Position numbers and translations under genes: made by a program
The notes under the pieces: model-generated
Databases searched by the model: none
The model's input: only the letters and a program-made list of their open reading frames with translations
What the model was told of the DNA's origin: nothing
In this document: positions 23,199-29,530 of the stretch, in pieces
Numbering within the stretch: position 1 is the first letter of the stretch
Layout: each line of letters begins with the position of its first letter
Virus record (IMG/VR): IMGVR_UViG_3300030002_000088
Span: 1-29,657 of that record
Origin: a virus
Reading direction: 5' to 3' (one strand)
DNA length: 29,657 nucleotides

Positions 23199-23480
23199 AT
23201 GATTTACACAGCTATAAAAAACCAATCACTATATGATATATGCCTATTAACTTACGGTGTATTCGATGGGTTATCTAAATTAATCAATGACAATTCAGGA
23301 CTAGACATTAATTCAGAAATAAAATTTGGCACAAATATCTATTGGGATGAAACTTATCAATTTGATAAAAAAAACAATATCACAAAAACAGCAAGTGTTT
23401 TGAATCTTTCAACAGCTGCAAGACAAGAAAGAGCGCAAGGGCTACCTTATAAATTACCGTTTCATTTTCTTCAATACTAA
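23199..23480 (+). CDS. gpX/LysM-like paralogue of the preceding gene
   Basis: This 93-aa protein aligns with the N-terminal module of the upstream gene: YTAIKNQSLYDICLLTYGVF here against YKALEGQSIYDVCLMTYGRL there, followed in both by a Leu-Ser-Lys-Leu segment, then NIYWDET against INYDES. The C-terminus is a short tail, GLPYKLPFHFLQY, in place of a discoidin domain. One base separates the two genes. The pair is best explained by tandem duplication followed by gain or loss of the glycan-binding domain. It is probably a baseplate part near the fibre gene. Confidence 0.7.
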   Translation: MIYTAIKNQSLYDICLLTYGVFDGLSKLINDNSGLDINSEIKFGTNIYWDETYQFDKKNNITKTASVLNLSTAARQERAQGLPYKLPFHFLQY

Positions 23481-23486
23481 AACACA

Positions 23487-25427
23487 ATGGCTAAAATACC
23501 TTACGCAGACAAAACTGGATATGATACCGGATCACTTGAGTGGTTAGACCCATCAGATGCCAATTCAATAAAAAATGTTGTAAACGAAAATGACGATTTA
23601 TCGAGAGGAGTGGGAGTTGCCGAAGATGCCATTTCAGCGGATGACACAGTTAATTTTACTCAGGCGATCGGTGGGGCTATCAAGAAAATAAAAATACTAG
23701 CATGGGTGATTGGACTGTTTGTGCAGAAAAATACCCCCATAACCGGAGCAACCAAAACAAAAATAACTTATGATTCAAAGGGATTGGTTACAAGTGGAGC
23801 AGATGCAACAACAGCCGATATTACTGCGAGTACAGACAAAAACTATGTTACCGATGCGCAACAATCGGCACTACATACATCAGGTAGCGATTCTACCTTA
23901 AAAAGTCCAGACCTTACAAAGTCTATTAATTTAGATAATGCAGGAGTATTACATGTTGAGAGTATTTCACAAACAGGTAGTTCTTATGAAACTCATGCAG
24001 AACAAATCTATACCACTAAAGACGAAATAATACTTCGTGATGGAGCTGTTGCGGGACTTGCTACAGGTGCGTTTGTTGGCATTCGTGCTAAATTATATGA
24101 TGGCGTAAACGATGGTCGCTTAGTATTCGATAAAGACGGTTTTGCTAGAGTAGGGGATGTGGGGTACGAACTGAAAATAGCAACAATTCAAGAAACTCCA
24201 ACAGATAGCCAGTTTACTTATTACGATGCTGCAACGTTAAGTCTAAAGACCCGTGCGATAGCATTAAGTCATTTGCCATCAGGATTAGTTCTTACCGACC
24301 AAACAGTAAGTCAAATAATAGGAGCAACAGGATCCCGACTTACAAAGCTGTGGGCGACTGATGGCGAATTTACCAATATACCTACGGTTGGAGGAGCTGC
24401 AATTATTTCCTCTTTAACAGACCCTTCATTTTCATCAAGTTTAACTGTCCCTTTGCTGGTAGGGGGTTCATCCGTTGGTTCAAATATAACATATAAATCT
24501 ACAACTGGCATCGGAACTACTACAGGAATTGCACATCAATGGCTTGGAGGAACTAACGGAGCAACCATACTAGGAACGCTGCTTAATAATGCTAGATTAG
24601 GACTTGGTACCGTAACCAATCCATTAGTCACTTTAGATGTTGGTGGAACTATAAGGGCTACAGGAGGGTTCTCCATACATTCAAATGGATATTTCTACGC
24701 TCACTCAGAAACAGCGAGTGCGGGTATTTTAATGGAAGCGAATGGACTAGGATCCAACATGACAATTGGCGAGATTTCAGCCGGAGTTTACGCACTCGGA
24801 AATAATGCGTCTACGCACGGAGCACAGTCAGGTACATTGTATTGGACATCTACGCACAGAGTGGGGCTCATGGTATCTGCGCCAACGGCACTTTTACACT
24901 TAGCGGCAGGGTCAGATGTTGCAAACGGAGCACCTCTAAAATTAAATTCAGGGGCGTTAACTACTGGCGCAAATATAACCGCTGGATCAGTTGAATTTCT
25001 AACCGATGCATTTTATGGAACAATAACAACAAACACAGTACGAAGGATGTTTGTTATGTCCCAAACAGGGCGGGCAACAGCACAAACGGCAGCGAATGCA
25101 AATGTACATTCATTTACTTTGCCTGCAACAGATGGTTCTTATCAAATATGTGCGAATGTATTAGTAACTACATCTAGTGCCGAGGCATTCACAGTGACTG
25201 TCGCATATACAGACGAAGGCAATACAGCAAGAACGGCAACGCTTAACTTACAATTGGTAAATGGAACAATCGGGACTAATATCGCCTTTGCAAATGGAGC
25301 AGTAGCTTATATGGGCATTCCTTTAAATATCCGTTGTAAAGCCTCAACATCGATAACCGTTGCAACGACCGGAACATTTACCGGTTGTACCTATAATGTC
25401 GAAACTATATTTAAAAAAGTAGCATAA
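23487..25427 (+). CDS. Tail fibre protein
   Basis: This 646-aa Thr/Ser/Gly-rich protein is typical of long or side tail fibres. The N-terminal part (DKTGYDTGSLEWLDPSDANS) has a helix-rich attachment region with a hydrophobic stretch near residues 66-78. It is followed by fibre-like TKITYDSKGLVTSGADATTA and long beta-repetitive stretches (GGSSVGSNITYKSTTGIGTT). The C-terminal domain from about residue 535 (VHSFTLPATDGSYQICANVL to CTYNVETIFKKVA) looks like a receptor-binding beta sandwich. There are no catalytic motifs and no chaperone gene directly downstream. Confidence 0.8.
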   Translation: MAKIPYADKTGYDTGSLEWLDPSDANSIKNVVNENDDLSRGVGVAEDAISADDTVNFTQAIGGAIKKIKILAWVIGLFVQKNTPITGATKTKITYDSKGLVTSGADATTADITASTDKNYVTDAQQSALHTSGSDSTLKSPDLTKSINLDNAGVLHVESISQTGSSYETHAEQIYTTKDEIILRDGAVAGLATGAFVGIRAKLYDGVNDGRLVFDKDGFARVGDVGYELKIATIQETPTDSQFTYYDAATLSLKTRAIALSHLPSGLVLTDQTVSQIIGATGSRLTKLWATDGEFTNIPTVGGAAIISSLTDPSFSSSLTVPLLVGGSSVGSNITYKSTTGIGTTTGIAHQWLGGTNGATILGTLLNNARLGLGTVTNPLVTLDVGGTIRATGGFSIHSNGYFYAHSETASAGILMEANGLGSNMTIGEISAGVYALGNNASTHGAQSGTLYWTSTHRVGLMVSAPTALLHLAAGSDVANGAPLKLNSGALTTGANITAGSVEFLTDAFYGTITTNTVRRMFVMSQTGRATAQTAANANVHSFTLPATDGSYQICANVLVTTSSAEAFTVTVAYTDEGNTARTATLNLQLVNGTIGTNIAFANGAVAYMGIPLNIRCKASTSITVATTGTFTGCTYNVETIFKKVA

Positions 25428-25442
25428 TTGCCAATAAATCAT

Positions 25443-25450
25443 TATATTTG
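25443..25450 (+). promoter_or_regulatory. TAnnTTTG promoter box before the lysis cassette
   Basis: TATATTTG at 25443-25450 lies 27 bp before ATG 25478 and 15 bp after the tail fibre stop. It can drive 25478 and the membrane/lysis genes beyond. Confidence 0.6.
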
Positions 25451-25477
25451 CAACTTAATAAATTAAAAAATAAAAAT

Positions 25478-25768
25478 ATGAAATCAATTCAGACAAAAGA
25501 AGTATTAGTAAATTTCAAAGGTGAAGATTTAAAGACAGAAAACAATGCTTCGCTGACTACTGGCGAAGCATTATCAAACATCGTCCTATCAAATAAAGAA
25601 GGAGGAAAACTAAAATGCTTTTCCTTAGCTCAAAGATTATTTACAGAACCATTTGTTGAGGTGGACGATGCCGACTTTAAACTGATTGAAGATGCGGTAT
25701 TGAATACCGAAATCTACGGTGTGATTGTATCCGGTCAATTACTATCGATCTTAGGAGGCATAAAATGA
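25478..25768 (+). CDS. Small protein at the head of the lysis cassette
   Basis: This 96-aa protein begins MKSIQTKEVLVNFKGEDLKT. An in-frame TTG at 25448 exists, but it overlaps the promoter box, so ATG 25478 with its A-rich leader is preferred. The middle contains KLKCFSLAQRLFTEPFVEVD and the end is YGVIVSGQLLSILGGIK. It is soluble in appearance. Similar short proteins occur next to holins in Bacteroidota phages; function unknown to me. Its stop overlaps the next start (ATGA at 25765). Confidence 0.65.
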   Translation: MKSIQTKEVLVNFKGEDLKTENNASLTTGEALSNIVLSNKEGGKLKCFSLAQRLFTEPFVEVDDADFKLIEDAVLNTEIYGVIVSGQLLSILGGIK

Positions 25769-26076
25769 AAGCAGACAACTGGTTTATCACGCTAATAAAA
25801 TGGCTCGCAGGATTTTTCCAAGATCAAAAAGGCGAGGCAAGCCGAAAGGCTATAACTCTATACATTTGCCTTTGGTACTTTTACAAATTAATGGTTGGAA
25901 GCATGGAAGGTAAGACAGTTAATGAAACCGTGCTACTGTACCTATTCTTAATTATTCTTTTTTGTATCGGGGCTATTGCAGCAGAATTTTTTAAATCTTT
26001 TCCAACTAGCTCTAAATCAACTACTACAACAAAAGAAACGAGCGTAGAAGTTGACAAAAAAGAAAATAATCCATAA
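25765..26076 (+). CDS. Membrane protein, holin candidate
   Basis: This 103-aa protein has two hydrophobic helices: about residues 30-46 (ITLYICLWYFYKLMVG) and 54-75 (ETVLLYLFLIILFCIGAIAA), then a charged Ser/Thr/Lys-rich tail (SKSTTTTKETSVEVDKKENN). Size, two helices, a charged C-terminus and the location upstream of the endolysin all fit a class II-like holin that lets the endolysin reach the cell wall. The next gene also encodes a small membrane protein, so which one is the holin (or whether one is an antiholin) is open. Confidence 0.6.
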   Translation: MKADNWFITLIKWLAGFFQDQKGEASRKAITLYICLWYFYKLMVGSMEGKTVNETVLLYLFLIILFCIGAIAAEFFKSFPTSSKSTTTTKETSVEVDKKENNP

Positions 26077-26115
26077 ATAAATCAGTAAAAAGTTTTCTAA
26101 AAAGAAAATTATCTT

Positions 26116-26123
26116 TATATTTA
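26116..26123 (+). promoter_or_regulatory. Near-consensus promoter box before the second membrane gene
   Basis: TATATTTA at 26116-26123 differs from TAnnTTTG at the last base and lies 21 bp before ATG 26145. An inverted repeat TTTTCT-AAAA-AGAAAA lies just upstream at 26093-26108. Confidence 0.35.
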
Positions 26124-26144
26124 CGGAATAAAAAGTTATCAATT

Positions 26145-26456
26145 ATGAGTATATTGGACGCAGCCACACAAATAGTTAATGAACTAAATTCGACATCCGA
26201 TCAAATAAATAGAGGATTAGTTATTTTGGGTTGGATGATAGTCGTAGTTATAGCATTAATTGGCGTAATTTGGGCTAATTCAGAGCGAAGGAATAACAAG
26301 ACAGAGGACAAAGTAGATAAATTGGCTGAGCAGGTAACTAGATTAATAACCTTGATGGAATTTGTTCTTCCTGAAACAAAGGAAAATAGCACTAAAATAA
26401 ATGAAATTAATCAAAATTGTGCAACTAACGGACATCAAAAAAGAAAAATAGCATGA
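26145..26456 (+). CDS. Single-pass membrane protein with coiled coil, lysis-associated
   Basis: This is a 103-aa protein. Residues 25-44 (LVILGWMIVVVIALIGVIWA) form one transmembrane helix. The following part (KTEDKVDKLAEQVTRLITLM, then PETKENSTKINEINQN) is a predicted coiled coil with heptad-like hydrophobics. This is the layout of pinholin, antiholin or inner-membrane accessory lysis proteins. The stop overlaps the endolysin start (ATGA at 26453), showing that they work as a pair. It may regulate the holin candidate upstream. Confidence 0.6.
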   Translation: MSILDAATQIVNELNSTSDQINRGLVILGWMIVVVIALIGVIWANSERRNNKTEDKVDKLAEQVTRLITLMEFVLPETKENSTKINEINQNCATNGHQKRKIA

Positions 26457-26986
26457 CACGCTCAGAAAAATTTATCCGAAAAATACTTGTAAATGAAGGT
26501 GGCGCAAAAGTTACCAATGATTCTGCCGATGCAGGTGGTTTGACAAAATATGGGATTTGCCAAAAGTCATTTCCTAATTTGGATATTCAGAACTTGACAG
26601 AAAGACAGGCAATTGATATTTACACGAAAGAATATTGCATTCCGTGTAAAGTAGATGCTTTTACCGATGAATTATTGGCTCTTCATTTATTTGATTTTGC
26701 GGTTAATTCAGGAGTTACCCATTCAATTAAAACGCTTCAAACAATTCTAAACGTTGTATCTGATGGCATTTTAGGCAACATATCAATAAACGCAGCCAAT
26801 AATGACAAAACAACGTGTTCAAAGTTTATTATAGCTAGAGAAGATTTTTATTGTAAGTTAGCAGCGCAATCACTACAGCATTTTGAATCCGCTCACGGAA
26901 AAGCCACTTATGACGAAAAAATGACACAGACAAATTACAAATTTCTTAATGGATGGATTAACCGGGTAAAAAACCTATATGTATGA
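26453..26986 (+). CDS. Endolysin, glycoside hydrolase family 108 (muramidase)
   Basis: This 177-aa enzyme should cleave the peptidoglycan glycan backbone. The N-terminal GH108 signature is ILVNEGGAKVTNDSADAGG with likely catalytic Glu15 in NEGG, followed by LTKYGICQKSFPNLDIQNLT and LHLFDFAVNSGVTHSIKTLQ. The C-terminal half is a peptidoglycan-binding-like helical part with DGILGNISINAA, and it ends in the family-typical LNGWINRVKNLYV. No signal peptide is seen, so a holin is needed for access to the wall. It is translationally coupled to the coiled-coil membrane gene upstream. Confidence 0.9.
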   Translation: MTRSEKFIRKILVNEGGAKVTNDSADAGGLTKYGICQKSFPNLDIQNLTERQAIDIYTKEYCIPCKVDAFTDELLALHLFDFAVNSGVTHSIKTLQTILNVVSDGILGNISINAANNDKTTCSKFIIAREDFYCKLAAQSLQHFESAHGKATYDEKMTQTNYKFLNGWINRVKNLYV

Positions 26987-27042
26987 CCTACGAAGAAATA
27001 ATTCTTGAAATACAGAGAACATATAATTTAGCATTTGTCTAA
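26983..27042 (+). CDS. Possible 19-aa leader-type ORF
   Basis: An ATG overlaps the endolysin stop (ATGA at 26983-26986) and opens MTYEEIILEIQRTYNLAFV before TAA 27040-27042. The overlap is the same coupling used by true gene pairs here, but the product is very short. It may be the 5' remnant of a lost gene or a fortuitous ORF. Confidence 0.25.
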   Translation: MTYEEIILEIQRTYNLAFV

Positions 27043-27093
27043 ACGTTAAGCAATTATTTTGCAGTTAGACGTAAATTTAGACCATTTTTAGAC
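27037..27093 (+). repeat. Phased TTAGAC repeats upstream of the spanin genes
   Basis: TTAGAC occurs at 27065-27070, 27077-27082 and 27088-27093 (steps of 12 and 11 bp), with one inverted copy GTCTAA at 27037-27042. Spacing near one helical turn suggests binding sites on one face of the DNA. The ATG at 27103 follows 9 bp later. Confidence 0.45.
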
Positions 27094-27102
27094 ATACACT
27101 AA

Positions 27103-27231
27103 ATGGAAACACCTTTTATTCAATCAATTATACTTATCCTGTCTATATTCGTAATTGTACGGATAAAAAGATTTGCCCAAACAAGGCGAATAACAAAAGC
27201 AATGAAAAACTTTAAAATAAAACAACAATGA
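27103..27231 (+). CDS. Single-pass membrane miniprotein (42 aa)
   Basis: The ORF runs from ATG 27103 to TGA 27229-27231. Residues 4-20 (PFIQSIILILSIFVIVR) form one membrane helix followed by a strongly basic tail (KRFAQTRRITKAMKNFK). The end overlaps the start of the spanin-like gene (ATGA at 27228), so the two are coupled. It could be a small inner-membrane partner in lysis. It is too short for a family assignment. Confidence 0.5.
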   Translation: METPFIQSIILILSIFVIVRIKRFAQTRRITKAMKNFKIKQQ

Positions 27232-27674
27232 AAAAAACATATTTAATTGGCTTATTAGCCATTATTTTATTATTCGGGTGCAAACCCATACACGACACGC
27301 AATATATCGACAGGTGGCACGACAGTATAGTTAGAATAACTGTAAAAGATACAGTTGTAAAGTACTTACCACAAAAACAAAGTGTTATTGCTGTAAAGTA
27401 TTCATTCTTGACAACTGATTTAGCCTTTTCCTATGCTTCGATTGATTCGCTAGGACTATTGCACCACTCGATCGAGAATAAAGGCTTTATTCCTGCGAAA
27501 GTTTCAACTATTGAAACGAAGGTACATGATAGGAAAGAACTTGTAAAAACAACATACAAAACGGTTACTGTCTATAAAACCGTATCTAAAACAAAATGGT
27601 TCGGGTGGGCCGATTATGCAATATTAGCATTAGCCGTTATTTATGGCATTTTTAAGTGGAGAAAGATAATTTGA
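27228..27674 (+). CDS. Lipoprotein with C-terminal membrane helix: probable u-spanin
   Basis: This 148-aa protein has a lipoprotein signal MKKTYLIGLLAIILLFGCK (lipobox LFGC, Cys18) and a C-terminal transmembrane helix near residues 127-142 (WADYAILALAVIYGIF) followed by KWRKII. The middle is periplasmic and Thr/Lys/Val-rich (ELVKTTYKTVTVYKTVSKTK). An outer-membrane lipid anchor plus an inner-membrane helix in one chain is the architecture of unimolecular spanins such as T1 gp11, which fuse the two membranes in the last lysis step. Location after the endolysin supports this. A strong terminator follows. Confidence 0.72.
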   Translation: MKKTYLIGLLAIILLFGCKPIHDTQYIDRWHDSIVRITVKDTVVKYLPQKQSVIAVKYSFLTTDLAFSYASIDSLGLLHHSIENKGFIPAKVSTIETKVHDRKELVKTTYKTVTVYKTVSKTKWFGWADYAILALAVIYGIFKWRKII

Positions 27675-27710
27675 TTCATGTTTTCGTACATAGTTTTAAG
27701 GTTAATCGAT

Positions 27711-27748
27711 AATATCAGCTGCTTGTGAAAGTAGTTGATATTTTTTTT
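27711..27748 (+). terminator. Strong Rho-independent terminator ending the late operon
   Basis: ATATCAGCTGCTT (27712-27724) pairs with AAGTAGTTGATAT (27729-27741) over 13 bp with two G-T pairs and tetraloop GTGA, followed by a run of eight T (27741-27748). It closes the lysis and virion transcription unit. Confidence 0.9.
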
Positions 27749-27758
27749 GTTCAAAAGA

Positions 27759-27788
27759 TTGTTTATTTGAAAACTTGTTTTATCTTTG
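27759..27788 (+). promoter_or_regulatory. Promoter of the structured RNA candidate
   Basis: A -7 box TATCTTTG at 27781-27788 has a TTG at 27759-27761, 19 bp upstream, the usual Bacteroidota -33/-7 spacing. The promoter starts 10 bp after the late-operon terminator, so it is independent of it. Transcription should begin near 27794-27796. Confidence 0.6.
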
Positions 27789-27789
27789 T

Positions 27790-27886
27790 AGCACAATTCG
27801 AGGGTGAGAGCTTGAATTTATTCATGCTTTCCCTCGTTTTTGTGTAAAACCTCGAAGCGTATCTCACCCCGCTTTGGGGTTTTTTC
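27790..27886 (+). ncRNA. Candidate structured small RNA or attenuator, about 95 nt
   Basis: A long hairpin is built from CACAA (27792-27796)/TTGTG (27840-27844), CGAGGG (27799-27804)/CCCTCG (27831-27836), AGC/GCT and TGAA/TTCA around a short loop. A terminator follows: ACCCC (27866-27870)/GGGGT (27876-27880) then T-run to 27885. GGGTGAGA (27802-27809) is also perfectly complementary to TCTCACCC (27862-27869), a pairing that excludes both hairpins. The unit has its own promoter and no convincing ORF. It matches no RNA class I know. It may act in trans, or control read-through toward the gene at 28238. Confidence 0.6.
27866..27886 (+). terminator. Terminator of the RNA candidate
   Basis: ACCCC/GGGGT forms a 5-bp stem with loop GCTTT followed by six T (27880-27885). 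Its 5' arm overlaps TCTCACCC, which can pair with 27802-27809 instead. Confidence 0.7.
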
Positions 27887-28237
27887 ATTTTATGCCATTA
27901 ATCCATTTGGCAATCCACAAAATGATATTTGAGTTTTAATTCATACTCAAAATAGTTTAGACAATTTGAACTATAAGAAAAATGATTGAGTAGTATAATC
28001 CATAACGCAAATAGCCCGCAATGTCCCACAACTGACGAACACAACTGATTAAATGAATACGTTATGCCATGTGGAGATGGGTCGGTTATACTGCTTTGTG
28101 TGAGCCAAAATTGTTTTTAAAGGCTTATTCATACTACATTCTTAATTGTTTGGATATCGAACACTAAGAGTTGTGGAGATAATGTTGCATATCTATTAAT
28201 AGTTAAATATAAATTATTCACTTTAAATTAAAAAAAC
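27887..28237. other. Non-coding stretch with several repeats
   Basis: No ORF with coding character is seen. The stretch has an inverted repeat TTTGAGT (27928-27934)/ACTCAAA (27945-27951), an isolated TTAGAC (27957-27962), a CATAACG...CGTTATG element (28001-28066), and the palindrome CTATTAATAG (28193-28202) about 36 bp before the next ATG. There is no clear TAnnTTTG box for that gene. Confidence 0.5.
28001..28066. repeat. CATAACG...CGTTATG inverted-repeat element A (attC-like ends)
   Basis: Perfect 7-bp ends CATAACG (28001-28007) and CGTTATG (28060-28066) enclose 52 bp. Inside is a direct tandem of 13-bp units, CACAACTGACGAA (28027-28039) and CACAACTGATTAA (28040-28052). The AAC/GTT ends and size resemble a short integron attC site, but the inner arms pair poorly. 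Confidence 0.45.
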
Positions 28238-28882
28238 ATGAACACTTACTCTAAATTTACAGCAAACGTTTTTATTGCAAAATGCACTGAAAAACACGAA
28301 AAGGGAGAAACTATTTTAGTCGAAACGAAGTACGGAAAAGAAAATGAATGTATCGTCTTTAATCTCATGGGCGAAACGAAAGAGGGATTTTACTTTTATT
28401 CAATTGTCCGGGCTGACGGGTTTAACGCTCAGGAATTTGCAAAACGTAAAATTGAAAGACTTCAAACCGCTTCATCAAATGCAGAAAATAAAAGCGATTC
28501 TTATTGGAAAGCATCGCACGAAGGAGCTGATTTTCTCGCACTGGGCGAACCTATTAAAGCAGGACACCATTCGGAACGCAGACACCGGGCACCAATCGAA
28601 CGTAACCACAATAGAATGAGTAAAGCTGTTGAATTGTCAGAAAAAGCAAAGGGATATGATGATAGGGTTGCGTATTGGGCAAATAAAGCACTCACAATTA
28701 ATTTGTCAATGCCGGAAAGTTTGGAGTTTTACGAATTTGAACTTGAAAAAGCAAAAGTAAAGCACGAAGGATTAAAAAATGGAACTATTGAAAGATCACA
28801 TTCTTTTTCATTGACCTACGCAAAAAAGGAATTAAACGATATTGAAGCTAAATTAAAACTAGCCAATAAACTTTGGGCATAA
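28238..28882 (+). CDS. DUF3560 family protein
   Basis: This 214-aa protein has the DUF3560 signature: ERLQTASSNAENKSDSYWKA, then GEPIKAGHHSERRHRAPIER, NHNRMSKAVELSEKAKGYDD and a C-terminal helix pair. DUF3560 proteins are widespread on plasmids, conjugative elements and phages; their biochemical role is not settled. The N-terminal 60 residues are beta-rich and hydrophilic, and the C-terminal third is coiled-coil-like (YEFELEKAKVKHEGLKNG). A terminator follows at once, so the gene is probably its own transcription unit. It is not linked to virion assembly. Confidence 0.78.
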   Translation: MNTYSKFTANVFIAKCTEKHEKGETILVETKYGKENECIVFNLMGETKEGFYFYSIVRADGFNAQEFAKRKIERLQTASSNAENKSDSYWKASHEGADFLALGEPIKAGHHSERRHRAPIERNHNRMSKAVELSEKAKGYDDRVAYWANKALTINLSMPESLEFYEFELEKAKVKHEGLKNGTIERSHSFSLTYAKKELNDIEAKLKLANKLWA

Positions 28883-28888
28883 AATCAC

Positions 28889-28925
28889 AAGCCGTCTAAG
28901 TCGTGAGATTTGGGCGGTTTTTTTT
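28889..28925 (+). terminator. Rho-independent terminator after the DUF3560 gene
   Basis: AAGCCGTC (28889-28896) pairs with GGCGGTTT (28913-28920), including two G-T pairs, followed by T through 28925. It begins 6 bp after the stop at 28880-28882. Confidence 0.8.
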
Positions 28926-28977
28926 ATTCGTGTAAGTTAAAAGATTAATCCATTTCAAACATTTAACTAACAATATA

Positions 28978-29007
28978 ATTCATATATGAATAGTTTATGT
29001 ACTTTTG
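28978..29007 (+). promoter_or_regulatory. Palindrome plus TAnnTTTG promoter box
   Basis: ATTCATATATGAAT (28978-28991) is a perfect 14-bp palindrome. TACTTTTG at 29000-29007 fits the -7 consensus. Transcription would start at about 29013, at the left end of repeat element B, and lead into the gene at 29187. The palindrome is placed where an operator would overlap the promoter. Confidence 0.5.
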
Positions 29008-29011
29008 TATC

Positions 29012-29142
29012 CATAACGGCATATTTCTATGTGCAATAGCCCAAATGCGGGAACTTCGCTTTAGTAATTCGATGTCGTTCATGCGGAAGTATAGCCTCCA
29101 AATACCACGTCAGCGGGCTGATTTGCTTAGGAGTGTGTTATG
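29012..29142. repeat. CATAAC...GTTATG imperfect inverted repeat B (attC-like)
   Basis: Ends CATAAC (29012-29017) and GTTATG (29137-29142) are perfect inverted repeats. An inner arm GCAA-T-AGCCC (29033-29042) pairs with GGGCT-GAT-TTGC (29115-29125, with unpaired bases). Unpaired bases in otherwise complementary arms are a feature of attC sites. It is 131 bp long and noncoding, and contains AAATGCGGGA, also present in element C. Confidence 0.5.
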
Positions 29143-29186
29143 CGCTTGCATTTCTTTCTTAAATTATCCATTCAAAAAAAATAAAT

Positions 29187-29525
29187 ATGAAATCAGAATC
29201 AGAAATTTATGTCGAAGCTGAAATTTACGCTAAGACAGAAAAAGAAAAAAGATTATTTGGTCAAAGAGTTTCCCGCTGCATAAGCACAGAAGAGTTTCAA
29301 TCCGAAGCGTATACCGCTGGATTTTTGAAATGCCAAAAGGAATATGAAGAAAAACTTCGTTGGATTCCAGTTGACGAAAAAATGCCAGAGCAATTAACTT
29401 ACATCGAATTAAAAGATTCATGTGATAGAATTTTTTCAGGAAGTCTAAATATGCAGAATGAATTTAGAGATAGACTTCATAATGATAGACTTCACTTCAT
29501 AGTTAGTTGGCGTTCTTTTTTATAA
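29187..29525 (+). CDS. Small accessory protein with DUF551-like start of motif, probably degenerate
   Basis: This 112-aa protein begins MKSESEIYVEAEIYAKTEKE and has a helical, charged N-terminal half. LRWIPVDEKMPEQ at residues 58-69 is the opening motif of DUF551-type phage proteins (WIPV-x-E-x-x-PE), but the rest of that domain does not follow, so it may be truncated or rearranged. A 15-bp in-frame duplication (GATAGACTTCA at 29469 and 29484) repeats DRLHNDRLHF. The gene sits exactly between elements B and C, like a gene cassette. The leader is A-rich. Confidence 0.6.
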   Translation: MKSESEIYVEAEIYAKTEKEKRLFGQRVSRCISTEEFQSEAYTAGFLKCQKEYEEKLRWIPVDEKMPEQLTYIELKDSCDRIFSGSLNMQNEFRDRLHNDRLHFIVSWRSFL

Positions 29526-29530
29526 TGCCA

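Noticed and set aside
28344-28619. + strand ORF of 91 aa inside the DUF3560 gene
   Set aside because: It is a different frame of a clearly coding DUF3560 gene and shows no independent start signal.
27790-29186. CRISPR array or diversity-generating retroelement in the right-end noncoding region
   Set aside because: No regularly spaced direct repeats, and no reverse transcriptase or template/variable repeat pair is visible near the fibre gene or here.
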